Assembly: GCF_934372025.1 (NCBI RefSeq)
Contig: NZ_CAKROJ010000020.1
Coordinates: 1 to 35,735, forward strand
Source of the DNA: an uncultured Blautia sp.
Lineage (GTDB): Bacteria > Bacillota > Clostridia > Lachnospirales > Lachnospiraceae
Direction: 5' to 3'
DNA: 35,735 nt
Shown here: positions 1-6,747 of the stretch, piece after piece
How positions within the stretch are numbered: the stretch's first letter is position 1
Layout of the letters: each line of letters starts with the position of its first letter
Notes under the pieces: generated by a model
What the model was told of the DNA's origin: nothing
What the model saw: the letters and a program-made list of their open reading frames with translations, nothing else
Database searches by the model: none
Made by a program: the position numbers and the translations under genes

Positions 1-71
1 GCCTTAACAAAAGTTACCGGGCAGACAACATCCGTAATATCAACAGTTTCATCAATTTTATAATCAGCCAT
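1..71 (-). CDS. TusA-family sulfur carrier protein, N-terminal part (cut by window edge)
   Basis: The reverse strand from position 71 encodes about 23 residues beginning MADYKIDETVDITDVVCPVT before the window ends. The C-P-V-x-F-V-K pattern matches the CPxP-type motif at the start of the TusA/SirA/YeeD fold, whose cysteine carries persulfide sulfur. The start overlaps the end of the sulfite reductase gene (stop at 64-66), with ATG codons at both 74 and 71, so the two are translationally coupled. A sulfur carrier next to a sulfite reductase fits sulfur transfer or sulfide handling. Only the first third of the protein is visible, so the family call rests on one motif and the context. Confidence 0.72.
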   Translation of the reverse strand, partial: MADYKIDETVDITDVVCPVTFVK

Positions 72-927
72 CATAAGCTCCTTTCAGTACTTCGTACAGT
101 TTTTCTTCTCCCTCCCGGTCAATTGTAAACTTGAAACGCTCACCGGCTTTTGCATGATCGGCAAAAAACTGGATTGCTGCATCTGTTACACGAAACAGCT
201 GTTCTTCGGAAGTGATCAGCGGAAGAAATTCTTTTCCTTTGCTGATATGATTTCCAAAAGTACCTCCAAATGATACAAGGAAAGCTTCGTTTACATCCCA
301 TGCATCTACCGGACAGGATTTGGCACATCTGCCACAGTAATTACATTTTTCATTGTCGATGATCAGTTTATCATCCTGGAAGGAAATTGCCTCTTCACGG
401 CATGCTTTTTCACATACACCGCAGTGAATACATGCATCTTCTTTCCAGCTGATCTGAGCTGCTCCCTTGATTCCGACATCATTTTCTTCTGCCTTAAGGC
501 AATTGTTCTGACATCCGGTAACACCAAATTTGAATTTATGAGGAAGCTCGCGTCCGAAATATCTTTCGTTCAGTTTTACTGCAATATCATAGCTGTCAAT
601 ATTTCCACTCGGACAGACTGCATTGCCCTGGCAGGCTGTTACTGTACGGACTCTCGGTCCGCATACACCTGGCCGGCATCCACCTTCTGCCAGATCAGCG
701 GTAACATCCTCAATATCATTTAATTTAATAAAAGGAATTTCAACGCCCTGTCTTGAAGTAAGATGAACATATCCATCTCCATATTTTTCAGCAACTTCTG
801 CAATCTTTTTCAGATTTTCTGCAGTAAGAGCACCGCCAACACAGGCAAGCCTGAGTGAAAAATTATTTTTCTGTTTCTGTCGCATAAATCCACCTTTTTT
901 TAAGGTTGCATAATCAACTTTTGCCAT
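64..927 (-). CDS. Small siroheme/4Fe-4S sulfite reductase with fused 2x[4Fe-4S] ferredoxin domain
   Basis: The 287-residue protein reduces sulfite (or possibly nitrite) to sulfide in the cytoplasm. Residues about 20-75 form a single ferredoxin-like half domain. The siroheme and cubane ligands follow as C99-x5-C105 and C139-x3-C143, the classical C-x5-C...C-x3-C signature. Two CxxCxxCxxxC ferredoxin clusters follow at C166-C176 and C195-C205. It is much shorter than the roughly 570-residue assimilatory CysI, which carries the fold twice, and resembles the AsrC/Dsr-like small reductases of anaerobes; the ferredoxin part probably supplies electrons. The ATG at 927 has an AAGGAG ribosome site and overlaps the end of the upstream sulfhydrylase by 14 bases. 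With tusA downstream it forms a sulfite-to-homocysteine or cysteine operon. Nitrite as substrate cannot be excluded, but the context argues for sulfite. Confidence 0.85.
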   Translation of the reverse strand: MAKVDYATLKKGGFMRQKQKNNFSLRLACVGGALTAENLKKIAEVAEKYGDGYVHLTSRQGVEIPFIKLNDIEDVTADLAEGGCRPGVCGPRVRTVTACQGNAVCPSGNIDSYDIAVKLNERYFGRELPHKFKFGVTGCQNNCLKAEENDVGIKGAAQISWKEDACIHCGVCEKACREEAISFQDDKLIIDNEKCNYCGRCAKSCPVDAWDVNEAFLVSFGGTFGNHISKGKEFLPLITSEEQLFRVTDAAIQFFADHAKAGERFKFTIDREGEEKLYEVLKGAYDG

Positions 928-2167
928 ATTCTTCGTCTCCTTCTATTACTCTTCTGAAATCTTCTTTCAGATCTTCAATATCTTCAATTCCTACACTGAT
1001 TCGTATCATATCATCATAAACTCCGGAGAGTTCCTTTTCTTCCTGTGAAAGATGTGCTGCAATGGTACTTGACGGATGAATCACCAGTGTTCTTGTATCA
1101 CCGATATTCGATACCAGCAATGGGATTTTCAATTCATTCAATAAGCGAAAAGCTCTTTCCTTGCTTCCTGTTCTTAGTGTGATGATTGCACCAAAACCTC
1201 CATGAAACTGTCTGTCTGCAATTTCGTGGTATGGATGCTCCTTAAGTCCAGGATAAGAAACGCTGATGCCATGTCCAAGTTTATTCAGGAATTCCGCTAG
1301 CTCCATGGCATTGCTGCAGTGCCTCTGCATTCGAAGACCAAGTGTTTCAAGACCAAGGCCATTAAGAAACGCATTTTGTGGTGCCAGACAGGCTCCAATA
1401 CTGCGAAACAGTCCATTTCTCAATTTTGCCAGATAAGCAAATGGTCCGAACTTTTTAAATTCTGCCATCCCCGGATATTTTTTTTCATCCCATTTGAATT
1501 TCCCACCACTGATCAGTACACCACTGATTGCATCACTGCTTCCGTTTATGTACTTAGAAGAGGAATGAATGACTACATCTGCGCCAAGCTTCAGCGGATT
1601 GATCAGGTATGGAGTAGCAACCGTATTATCCACCAGAAATGGAATTCCATGCTTATGTGCGATTTCAGCAACTCCGCAAATGTCTGTTACATCCAGCCTG
1701 GGATTTCCGATCGTTTCAGCAAATACAGCCCTGGTAGAAGATGTAATGGCTGCTTCAAAAGCTTCAGGTGTGTTTTCACGTACATAAACCGTCTGAACTC
1801 CATATACTTTAAGTTCATCCAGAAGTTCCACTGTTCCGCCGTAAAGACCTGCAGCGGCAACAACCTGATCTCCACTCTGAAGAATATTCATCAGTGCCAT
1901 ACTCAATGCTGCCATACCAGACGAACATGCCACACTTCCAATTCCACTCTCCAGCTTCGTCATCCTTTTTTCAAATGCCTCGATCGTCGGGTTATTTATC
2001 CTTGTATAAGAATACCCTGCCATCTTGTTAGCAAAAATCTTTTCAAGTTCTTCTGCTGTATCATGACGGAATGCACTGGACTGGTAAATCGGTACCTGTG
2101 TCGCGCCGTAAGGATTGGTTTCTTCCGTCCCATGAAGCAAAATCGTGTTAAAACCGTATTCTTTCAT
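914..2167 (-). CDS. PLP-dependent O-acetylhomoserine sulfhydrylase / Cys-Met metabolism family enzyme (paralog 2)
   Basis: This 417-residue cytosolic enzyme belongs to the Cys/Met metabolism PLP family (cystathionine gamma-synthase, OAH sulfhydrylase). The PLP lysine is K205 in HSSSKY, preceded by the cofactor aspartate in LVDNTVATPY (D180) and the SSGMAA cofactor-phosphate loop near residue 83. The start at 2167 was chosen over an upstream in-frame start at 2299 because it has an AAAGGAG site and lies downstream of a good promoter; the upstream extension would run through that promoter. It is co-transcribed with the sulfite reductase, so sulfide capture onto an activated homoserine or serine ester is the likely role. 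A second member of the family is at 9530-10840. The exact substrate (OAH, cystathionine or methionine lyase) cannot be told from sequence. Confidence 0.85.
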   Translation of the reverse strand: MKEYGFNTILLHGTEETNPYGATQVPIYQSSAFRHDTAEELEKIFANKMAGYSYTRINNPTIEAFEKRMTKLESGIGSVACSSGMAALSMALMNILQSGDQVVAAAGLYGGTVELLDELKVYGVQTVYVRENTPEAFEAAITSSTRAVFAETIGNPRLDVTDICGVAEIAHKHGIPFLVDNTVATPYLINPLKLGADVVIHSSSKYINGSSDAISGVLISGGKFKWDEKKYPGMAEFKKFGPFAYLAKLRNGLFRSIGACLAPQNAFLNGLGLETLGLRMQRHCSNAMELAEFLNKLGHGISVSYPGLKEHPYHEIADRQFHGGFGAIITLRTGSKERAFRLLNELKIPLLVSNIGDTRTLVIHPSSTIAAHLSQEEKELSGVYDDMIRISVGIEDIEDLKEDFRRVIEGDEEYGKS

Positions 2168-2207
2168 TCCTGTGCTCCTTTGATTTCCTTTCGTTTGTGA
2201 TGGTATT

Positions 2208-2236
2208 ACTATATACCTATAAACATACCATGTCAA
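2208..2236 (-). promoter_or_regulatory. Promoter of the sulfhydrylase-sulfite reductase operon
   Basis: On the minus strand TTGACA (2231-2236) and TATAGT (2208-2213) are separated by exactly 17 bases, a near-consensus sigma-A promoter about 40 bases upstream of the start at 2167. It lies just downstream of the terminator of the preceding regulator gene. Operator-like repeats overlap it. Confidence 0.75.
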
Positions 2237-2240
2237 TAGG
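2216..2240. promoter_or_regulatory. Candidate Rrf2-type operator CCTAT-N15-ATAGG
   Basis: Inverted half-sites CCTAT (2216-2220) and ATAGG (2236-2240) flank the spacer of the promoter for the second sulfhydrylase. A similar pair with N14 overlaps the promoter of the adjacent Rrf2 gene. A degenerate copy of the AACATA-N9-TATGTT palindrome (2222-2242, second half TAGGTA) overlaps the same stretch. Binding by a repressor here would block polymerase. Assignment to a particular regulator is inference. Confidence 0.45.
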
Positions 2241-2266
2241 TAATATATGTTTTTTCCAGTTTTTTC

Positions 2267-2308
2267 AAAAAAAAGAACAGAAGCTATCTGTGCCGACAAC
2301 TCTGTTCT
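2267..2308 (-). terminator. Rho-independent terminator of the rrf2 gene
   Basis: On the minus strand AGAACAGA (2301-2308) pairs with TCTGTTCT (2274-2281), and a run of eight T follows. It lies 10-50 bases after the regulator stop codon at 2318 and separates that gene from the next promoter. Confidence 0.8.
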
Positions 2309-2317
2309 CTCATCTGA

Positions 2318-2749
2318 TCAGATTACATAATCTCCCATGTCAGAATTCTGTTCCAGAATATCCTCCAGGGTAATCCCGTCAAAATACTCGTTGATTATTT
2401 TATAAAAGCCCTCCCACATCTGCAGTGTTTTACAGGTTGCTGCTCTTTCACACTGATTCGGATGATCATCCAGGCAGGCAACCGGGGCCATAGATCCTTC
2501 TGTAACTCTCAGAATGCTTCCGATCGTATACTCAGCCGGTGTTTTCACGAGGCGATATCCTCCGCCTTTTCCGCGAAGCGCTTTGACAAATTTCTGTTTA
2601 CTCAGAACAGACACGATCGATTCCAGATATTTCTCGGAAATCTCCTGTCTCTTGGCTATATCCATCAATGGTATATATTCACCGTTATTATGCTCTGCAA
2701 GATCCAACATGACACGGATTGCATAACGTCCTCTTGTTGATATTTTCAT
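2318..2749 (-). CDS. Rrf2-family transcriptional regulator with IscR-like cysteines
   Basis: The 143-residue protein begins MKISTRGRYAIRVMLDLA, the hallmark of Rrf2 winged-helix regulators (IscR, CymR, NsrR). Residues 1-80 form the DNA-binding domain, with the wing at KGGGYRL. Three cysteines C92, C100 and C106 sit where IscR has C92, C98 and C104, so an Fe-S cluster is plausible; Bacillus CymR lacks them. The ATG at 2749 has a GGAGGG site at good spacing. The gene lies between the sulfate transporter operon and the sulfite reductase operon and has its own promoter and terminator, so it probably controls one or both, sensing Fe-S or cysteine status. The effector is not shown by the sequence. 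Confidence 0.88.
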   Translation of the reverse strand: MKISTRGRYAIRVMLDLAEHNNGEYIPLMDIAKRQEISEKYLESIVSVLSKQKFVKALRGKGGGYRLVKTPAEYTIGSILRVTEGSMAPVACLDDHPNQCERAATCKTLQMWEGFYKIINEYFDGITLEDILEQNSDMGDYVI

Positions 2750-2766
2750 GTAAATCCCTCCATATA

Positions 2767-2798
2767 CCTATTATACTACGAGGTTATAGGGAAAACAA
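2767..2798 (-). promoter_or_regulatory. Promoter of rrf2 with overlapping inverted repeat (likely autoregulation)
   Basis: On the minus strand TTGTTT (2793-2798) and TATAAT (2770-2775) are 17 bases apart. Half-sites CCTAT (2767-2771) and ATAGG (2786-2790) with a 14-base gap cover the -10 and spacer, resembling the repeat at the next promoter downstream. Autoregulation by the Rrf2 protein is the simplest reading. The preceding gene, cysA, ends about 20 bases further upstream with no clear terminator. Confidence 0.6.
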
Positions 2799-2809
2799 GT
2801 GACAATAGA

Positions 2810-3868
2810 TCAGATCACAAGATAATCTTCTCTTGCTGAACTGTTCTCCAGTGCATATACGCTGTTCTCTTTTATTACAAAAAGGCGCTGCACAAATATA
2901 TCCACTTTCTCCCCCTGATGAACCAGCGGCTCATCAAGACCTCTTCTTGCTGATAACAGTACTTCTCCTATTTTTAATTGTAATTCAAAATAACTGCCGC
3001 GAAATGCAACACGTTCAACCTCTGCTTCTGATGCTGAACTTTTGTATTTCTGTACTTCATTCTGTCTGGTAACTTTAACAAATTCAGGACGGACAATTGC
3101 ATATTCAGCACCTGGGATATCCTCAAAATACTGAAAGATATGATAATTTCTGACTGTGGCAGCCTGTCCGAAAAAGGAAGCACTGAAAGCAGTTTCCGGA
3201 CTCTGATATACTTCTACCGGACTTCCCTTCTGTTCGATATGTCCTCTGTTTGTAATAATGATCTCGTCAGCCACTTCTATCGCTTCATCCTGATCATGCG
3301 TAACAAAAATACTCGTTATTCCCAGCTTTTCAATCATATCTTTCAGCCATGTTCGAAGCTCCTGGCGAATTTTTGCATCAATCGCAGCAAAAGGCTCGTC
3401 GAGGAGGAGCAGCTGCGGATTAGGTGCAAGTGCTCTTGCAAAAGCAACTCTTTGTCTCTGCCCTCCGGAAAGCTGGCTTGGATATCTTTTTTCCAGCCCC
3501 TTCAAGCCGATCAGCTCGATCAGTTCCATGACTCTTTTTTTGATATATGCTTTTTCTGCCTTTTGCACCTTCAGTCCAAATGCTATATTATCGTATACCG
3601 TCATGTATCGAAATAATGCATAACTCTGAAATACAAATCCAATACCTCGTTCACTTGCGGGTATATCATTGACTACTTTTCCATCTATAATAATCTCACC
3701 ACTGTCAGGCTGTTCCAGTCCCGCGATCATACGCAGTATCGTTGTCTTTCCACTTCCGCTCGGTCCGAGCAGACCGATCAGCTTTCCTTTTTCGATTCCA
3801 AAAGAAACATGGTCGGAAGCTTTGTAATCTCCAAAGGTTTTATTAATATCTTTTAATTCTACGTACAT
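2810..3868 (-). CDS. cysA: Sulfate/thiosulfate ABC transporter ATP-binding protein CysA
   Basis: This 352-residue ATPase energises sulfate import at the inner face of the membrane. Walker A GPSGSGKT is at 35-42, the signature LSGGQ at 133-137, Walker B LLLLDEP at 153-159, and the switch histidine is in VTHDQDEA. The C-terminal 120 residues form the extra regulatory domain typical of the CysA/MalK/PotA subfamily; the length matches. The ATG at 3868 follows an AAGGAGG site and overlaps the stop of cysW (TAATG), the last step of the coupled order sbp-cysT-cysW-cysA. Molybdate or another oxyanion is an alternative, but neighbouring sulfur genes favour sulfate or thiosulfate. Confidence 0.9.
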   Translation of the reverse strand: MYVELKDINKTFGDYKASDHVSFGIEKGKLIGLLGPSGSGKTTILRMIAGLEQPDSGEIIIDGKVVNDIPASERGIGFVFQSYALFRYMTVYDNIAFGLKVQKAEKAYIKKRVMELIELIGLKGLEKRYPSQLSGGQRQRVAFARALAPNPQLLLLDEPFAAIDAKIRQELRTWLKDMIEKLGITSIFVTHDQDEAIEVADEIIITNRGHIEQKGSPVEVYQSPETAFSASFFGQAATVRNYHIFQYFEDIPGAEYAIVRPEFVKVTRQNEVQKYKSSASEAEVERVAFRGSYFELQLKIGEVLLSARRGLDEPLVHQGEKVDIFVQRLFVIKENSVYALENSSAREDYLVI

Positions 3869-4692
3869 TATGCATCCTCCTTTTTGCCTTTGTTTTCCAT
3901 GATGCTTCGTATGATCAGAAGAATAACTGCCATGATCACAAGAACAGATGATACTGCAAATGCAGGAACATACTGAAACTCATTAAACAGAATTTCGACA
4001 TGAAGCGGAAGCGTATTTGTCAGCCCACGAAGATGTCCTGATAATACGGATACTGCTCCAAATTCTCCCATCGCTCTTGCTGTACACAGAACAATTCCAT
4101 ACAGAAGTGCCCATTTAATATGAGGGAATGTGATTTTTGAAAAAATAGTCCATCCTCCCGCTCCCATAAGTGCTGCCGCTTCTTCCTCATCTGTACCAAT
4201 AGATTCCAGTACCGGAAGAAGTTCTCGGAACACAAATGGAAATGTTACAAATATTGTTGCAAGAATAATTCCGGGAACCGCAAATACAATCTGTATATTT
4301 GCTTTTTGCAGATAAGGATAAAGAACACTCTGTTTACCAAATATCAGCAGATAAATAAGACCCGCAATGATCGGTGATACTGTGACCGGGACATCGATCA
4401 GAGTAGTCAGAAGTTTTTTTCCTCTGAACTGAAATCTGGTCACTGCCCACGCAGCACACAATCCGAGAACTGTATTAAAAAGAACAGCCAGCACGGTTGC
4501 CTTAAGAGTAAGCATCAGTGCCGCGATGGTATAAGAATCCGTTACAGCTTCAACATATACCTGCCAGCCTTTTTTTAAAGATTCCGTAATTACTACAAGC
4601 AAAGGAAGAACCAGCATAACAAAAAGAAACAACAAGCTGATTCCGATCAGAAAATATTTTACCACCTTTGATTCCGTTTTATTATTCTCCAT
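3868..4692 (-). CDS. cysW: Sulfate ABC transporter permease CysW
   Basis: The 274-residue membrane protein has an N-terminal transmembrane helix at about 13-35 and a BPD-type permease core with some five further helices. It has the cytoplasmic EAA loop (EEAAALMGAGGWTIFSKITF) that contacts the ATPase. It is typical of CysW in length and in the conserved ARAMGEFGAVSVLSGH stretch. It overlaps cysT by the TAATG arrangement at 4692, so the two permeases are made in equal amounts. Together with CysT it forms the heterodimeric channel. Confidence 0.9.
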   Translation of the reverse strand: MENNKTESKVVKYFLIGISLLFLFVMLVLPLLVVITESLKKGWQVYVEAVTDSYTIAALMLTLKATVLAVLFNTVLGLCAAWAVTRFQFRGKKLLTTLIDVPVTVSPIIAGLIYLLIFGKQSVLYPYLQKANIQIVFAVPGIILATIFVTFPFVFRELLPVLESIGTDEEEAAALMGAGGWTIFSKITFPHIKWALLYGIVLCTARAMGEFGAVSVLSGHLRGLTNTLPLHVEILFNEFQYVPAFAVSSVLVIMAVILLIIRSIMENKGKKEDA

Positions 4693-5525
4693 TATGAATT
4701 TCCTCTCAGTCTTTTTGAATTACGTGCCTGCATCAGATTCATCAGAAACAGAATAAGAAATGACGCAATCAGCATGACCAGTGCGATCGATGTGGCACTC
4801 TTATAATCAAATTCCTGTAATTCAGACATGATGATCAATGGTGTGATTTCTGTCTCATAAGGTCTGTTTCCTGCAATAAAAACAACACTTCCGTATTCAC
4901 CCAGGCATCGTCCGAATGCAAGTCCTGTTCCTGTCAGGAGCGGCGGCAGGAGCTCTGGAAGAATAACTCTCCGAAAGATATATCCCTGCTTTGCTCCCAT
5001 TACACGCGCAGCCTCTTCATAGGAACCATCCAGTTTTTCAAGAACAGGCTGAACTGCTCTTGCTACAAATGGGATTCCGACAAAGATCAGTGCGAATGTG
5101 ATGCCCAGCCTGGTATATGCGATCTTAATGCCAAATTTTGCAAAAAAGCTTCCGATCAGCCCCTGATCTGCTGTCAGAGATGTAAGAGAAATACCTGCCA
5201 CAGCCGTCGGAAGTGCAAATGGGAGTTCTATCATACCATCCATAATTCTTTTACCGGGAAATTCATAACGCACCAGTACCCAGGCAAGAATGAGTCCCAT
5301 TACTGCATTAATGAGAGATGCTCCTAATGCAGTGATAAAACTTACATAAAAACTGGATAATACTCGTTTTCTTGTTATGACTTCAATAAATTCTCTGAAT
5401 CCCAGTTGCGAAGAATATACCACAAGTGACGCAAGTGGAATCAGAACAACAATGCTCAGCATAGTGATCGTCACACCCATTGTCAGTCCAAATCCAGGTA
5501 TCACTCTTTTTTTACTTTTTTTCAT
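4692..5525 (-). CDS. cysT: Sulfate ABC transporter permease CysT (CysU)
   Basis: The start at 5525 gives 277 residues and has a GAGGAG site; an in-frame start at 5624 would reach into the preceding gene and add 33 residues without a membrane segment. It has about six transmembrane helices, the EAA loop (EEAARVMGAKQGYIFRRVI) and the conserved GRCLGEYGSVVFIAGN stretch of CysT. The gene begins 19 bases after the stop of the binding protein gene. It is the partner of CysW in the sulfate channel. Confidence 0.9.
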   Translation of the reverse strand: MKKSKKRVIPGFGLTMGVTITMLSIVVLIPLASLVVYSSQLGFREFIEVITRKRVLSSFYVSFITALGASLINAVMGLILAWVLVRYEFPGKRIMDGMIELPFALPTAVAGISLTSLTADQGLIGSFFAKFGIKIAYTRLGITFALIFVGIPFVARAVQPVLEKLDGSYEEAARVMGAKQGYIFRRVILPELLPPLLTGTGLAFGRCLGEYGSVVFIAGNRPYETEITPLIIMSELQEFDYKSATSIALVMLIASFLILFLMNLMQARNSKRLRGNS

Positions 5526-5544
5526 AAACTTCACTCCTCGTCTT

Positions 5545-6567
5545 TTAGTTGCCGTAAATTTTGTCAAAAATTCCACCGTCTGCAAAATGCTTCTGCTGAA
5601 CTTCCTGCCATCCCCCAAATTCATCGATAGTTTTTAATTCCATATTAAGGTCAAACACATTTCCATATTCTTTAAGAATTTTCTGATTTACCGGACGATA
5701 ATAATTTTCCGCTGCAATTCTCTGTGCATCGTCAGAATACAGATAACTCAGATATTCTCTGGAAATCTCTTCTGTCTTGCGGTTCCGGGCCACCTCATCT
5801 ACAACTGCCACCGATGGCTGAGCAAGTACACTGATGCTCGGAGTGATTATCTCGAATTCATCCGGATCATCCTTCACAGACAGATACGCTTCATTCTCCC
5901 ATGCGATCAGAACATCTCCCTGCCCATTTTCGACAAAAGAGGTAGTTGCACTTCTTGCTCCAGAATCAAGTACCAGCACATTCTGATACAAATTTTTTAT
6001 AAATGCTTCCATCTTTTCTTCCTGGTTATTATATTTTTTCTGTGCATATGCCCAGGCAGCCAGATAATTCCAGCGGGCTCCACCGGATGTTTTGGGATTC
6101 GGAGTGATCACTCCAACATCCTCACGAATCAGATCATCCCAGTCCTGAATATTCTTAGGATTTCCTTTTCTTACCAGAAATACAATTGTAGAAGTATAAG
6201 GAGCACTGTCATCCGGAAATTCATCTTTCCATCCTCTGTCTATCATTCCGGTGCTTTCGATTGCATCAATATCATATTCTAGTGCAAGTGTTACAACGTC
6301 CGCCGAAAGTCCGTTAACTACTTCAAGTGCCTGTTTTCCGGAACCTCCGTGTGACTGGATCACATCAACATCCTGTCCTGTCTTTTCTTTCCAGTGTTCT
6401 TTAAATATCTGATTATAGGACTCATATAATTCTCTTGTAGGATCATAAGAAACATTAATAATATGTATATTGGAACCTGCTCCTGCATCGTAAGAACAGA
6501 CCCCTGCGAATACTGCAATTCCCAATGCAGCGCTGATACAGAGCTTTATAAATTTCTTTTTTCTCAT
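5545..6567 (-). CDS. sbp: Sulfate/thiosulfate-binding protein (extracytoplasmic)
   Basis: This 340-residue solute-binding protein delivers sulfate or thiosulfate to CysTWA. A signal peptide covers about residues 1-25 (basic MRKKKFIK, hydrophobic core). A cysteine lies just after the core, but valine precedes it, so lipidation is doubtful. The mature part has the family landmarks NVSYDPTRELY, QSHGGSGKQA and ADVVTLALEYDID, and NPKTSGGARWNYLAAW. The ATG at 6567 was chosen because GGGAG lies eight bases upstream; an in-frame GTG at 6576 overlaps that site. It is the first gene of the transporter operon and follows two copies of a palindromic operator. Confidence 0.9.
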   Translation of the reverse strand: MRKKKFIKLCISAALGIAVFAGVCSYDAGAGSNIHIINVSYDPTRELYESYNQIFKEHWKEKTGQDVDVIQSHGGSGKQALEVVNGLSADVVTLALEYDIDAIESTGMIDRGWKDEFPDDSAPYTSTIVFLVRKGNPKNIQDWDDLIREDVGVITPNPKTSGGARWNYLAAWAYAQKKYNNQEEKMEAFIKNLYQNVLVLDSGARSATTSFVENGQGDVLIAWENEAYLSVKDDPDEFEIITPSISVLAQPSVAVVDEVARNRKTEEISREYLSYLYSDDAQRIAAENYYRPVNQKILKEYGNVFDLNMELKTIDEFGGWQEVQQKHFADGGIFDKIYGN

Positions 6568-6593
6568 GCACGTCACTCCCTGATGTTTTTATT

Positions 6594-6614
6594 AACATAT
6601 GTATTTGGTATGTT
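6594..6614. promoter_or_regulatory. Palindromic operator AACATA-N9-TATGTT (leader copy)
   Basis: AACATA at 6594-6599 and TATGTT at 6609-6614 are a perfect inverted repeat with a 9-base gap, located between the sbp promoter and start codon. The same half-sites and gap occur at 6642-6662 and at 11874-11894. Repression of sulfate transport when sulfur is plentiful is inferred. Confidence 0.6.
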
Positions 6615-6627
6615 TTTCATTAATGGC

Positions 6628-6656
6628 ATTATATACCAACAAACATACTTTTTAAA
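6628..6656 (-). promoter_or_regulatory. Promoter of the sulfate transporter operon
   Basis: On the minus strand TTTAAA (6651-6656) and a perfect TATAAT (6628-6633) are 17 bases apart, about 60 bases upstream of the sbp start. The -35 hexamer lies inside one operator palindrome, and a larger inverted repeat TTGGTAT...ATACCAA (6606-6639) spans the -10. Confidence 0.65.
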
Positions 6657-6662
6657 TATGTT
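6642..6662. promoter_or_regulatory. Palindromic operator AACATA-N9-TATGTT over the -35 of the sbp promoter
   Basis: AACATA (6642-6647) and TATGTT (6657-6662) form an inverted repeat with a 9-base gap, extended by one more A/T pair on each side. It fully covers the -35 hexamer of the transporter promoter, as expected of a repressor site. Confidence 0.6.
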
Positions 6663-6696
6663 TATAAGAAAACGTTTGCACACGCAAGATCAGATG

Positions 6697-6733
6697 AAAA
6701 AAAGCAGCTGCCACCAATATGGTAACAACTGCT
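6697..6733 (-). terminator. Rho-independent terminator after the rhodanese-TtcA fusion gene
   Basis: A 13-pair stem (three G-U pairs in RNA) is formed by 6721-6733 and 6703-6715 around a 5-base loop, followed on the minus strand by six T. It starts 15 bases after the stop codon at 6748 and insulates the sulfate transporter promoter downstream. Confidence 0.85.
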
Positions 6734-6747
6734 TAATCTACTCTGTT

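Noticed and set aside
1319..2200. Long open frame on the plus strand
   Set aside because: It lies entirely antisense to the second sulfhydrylase, is rich in cysteine and histidine of random type, has no ribosome site and resembles no family.
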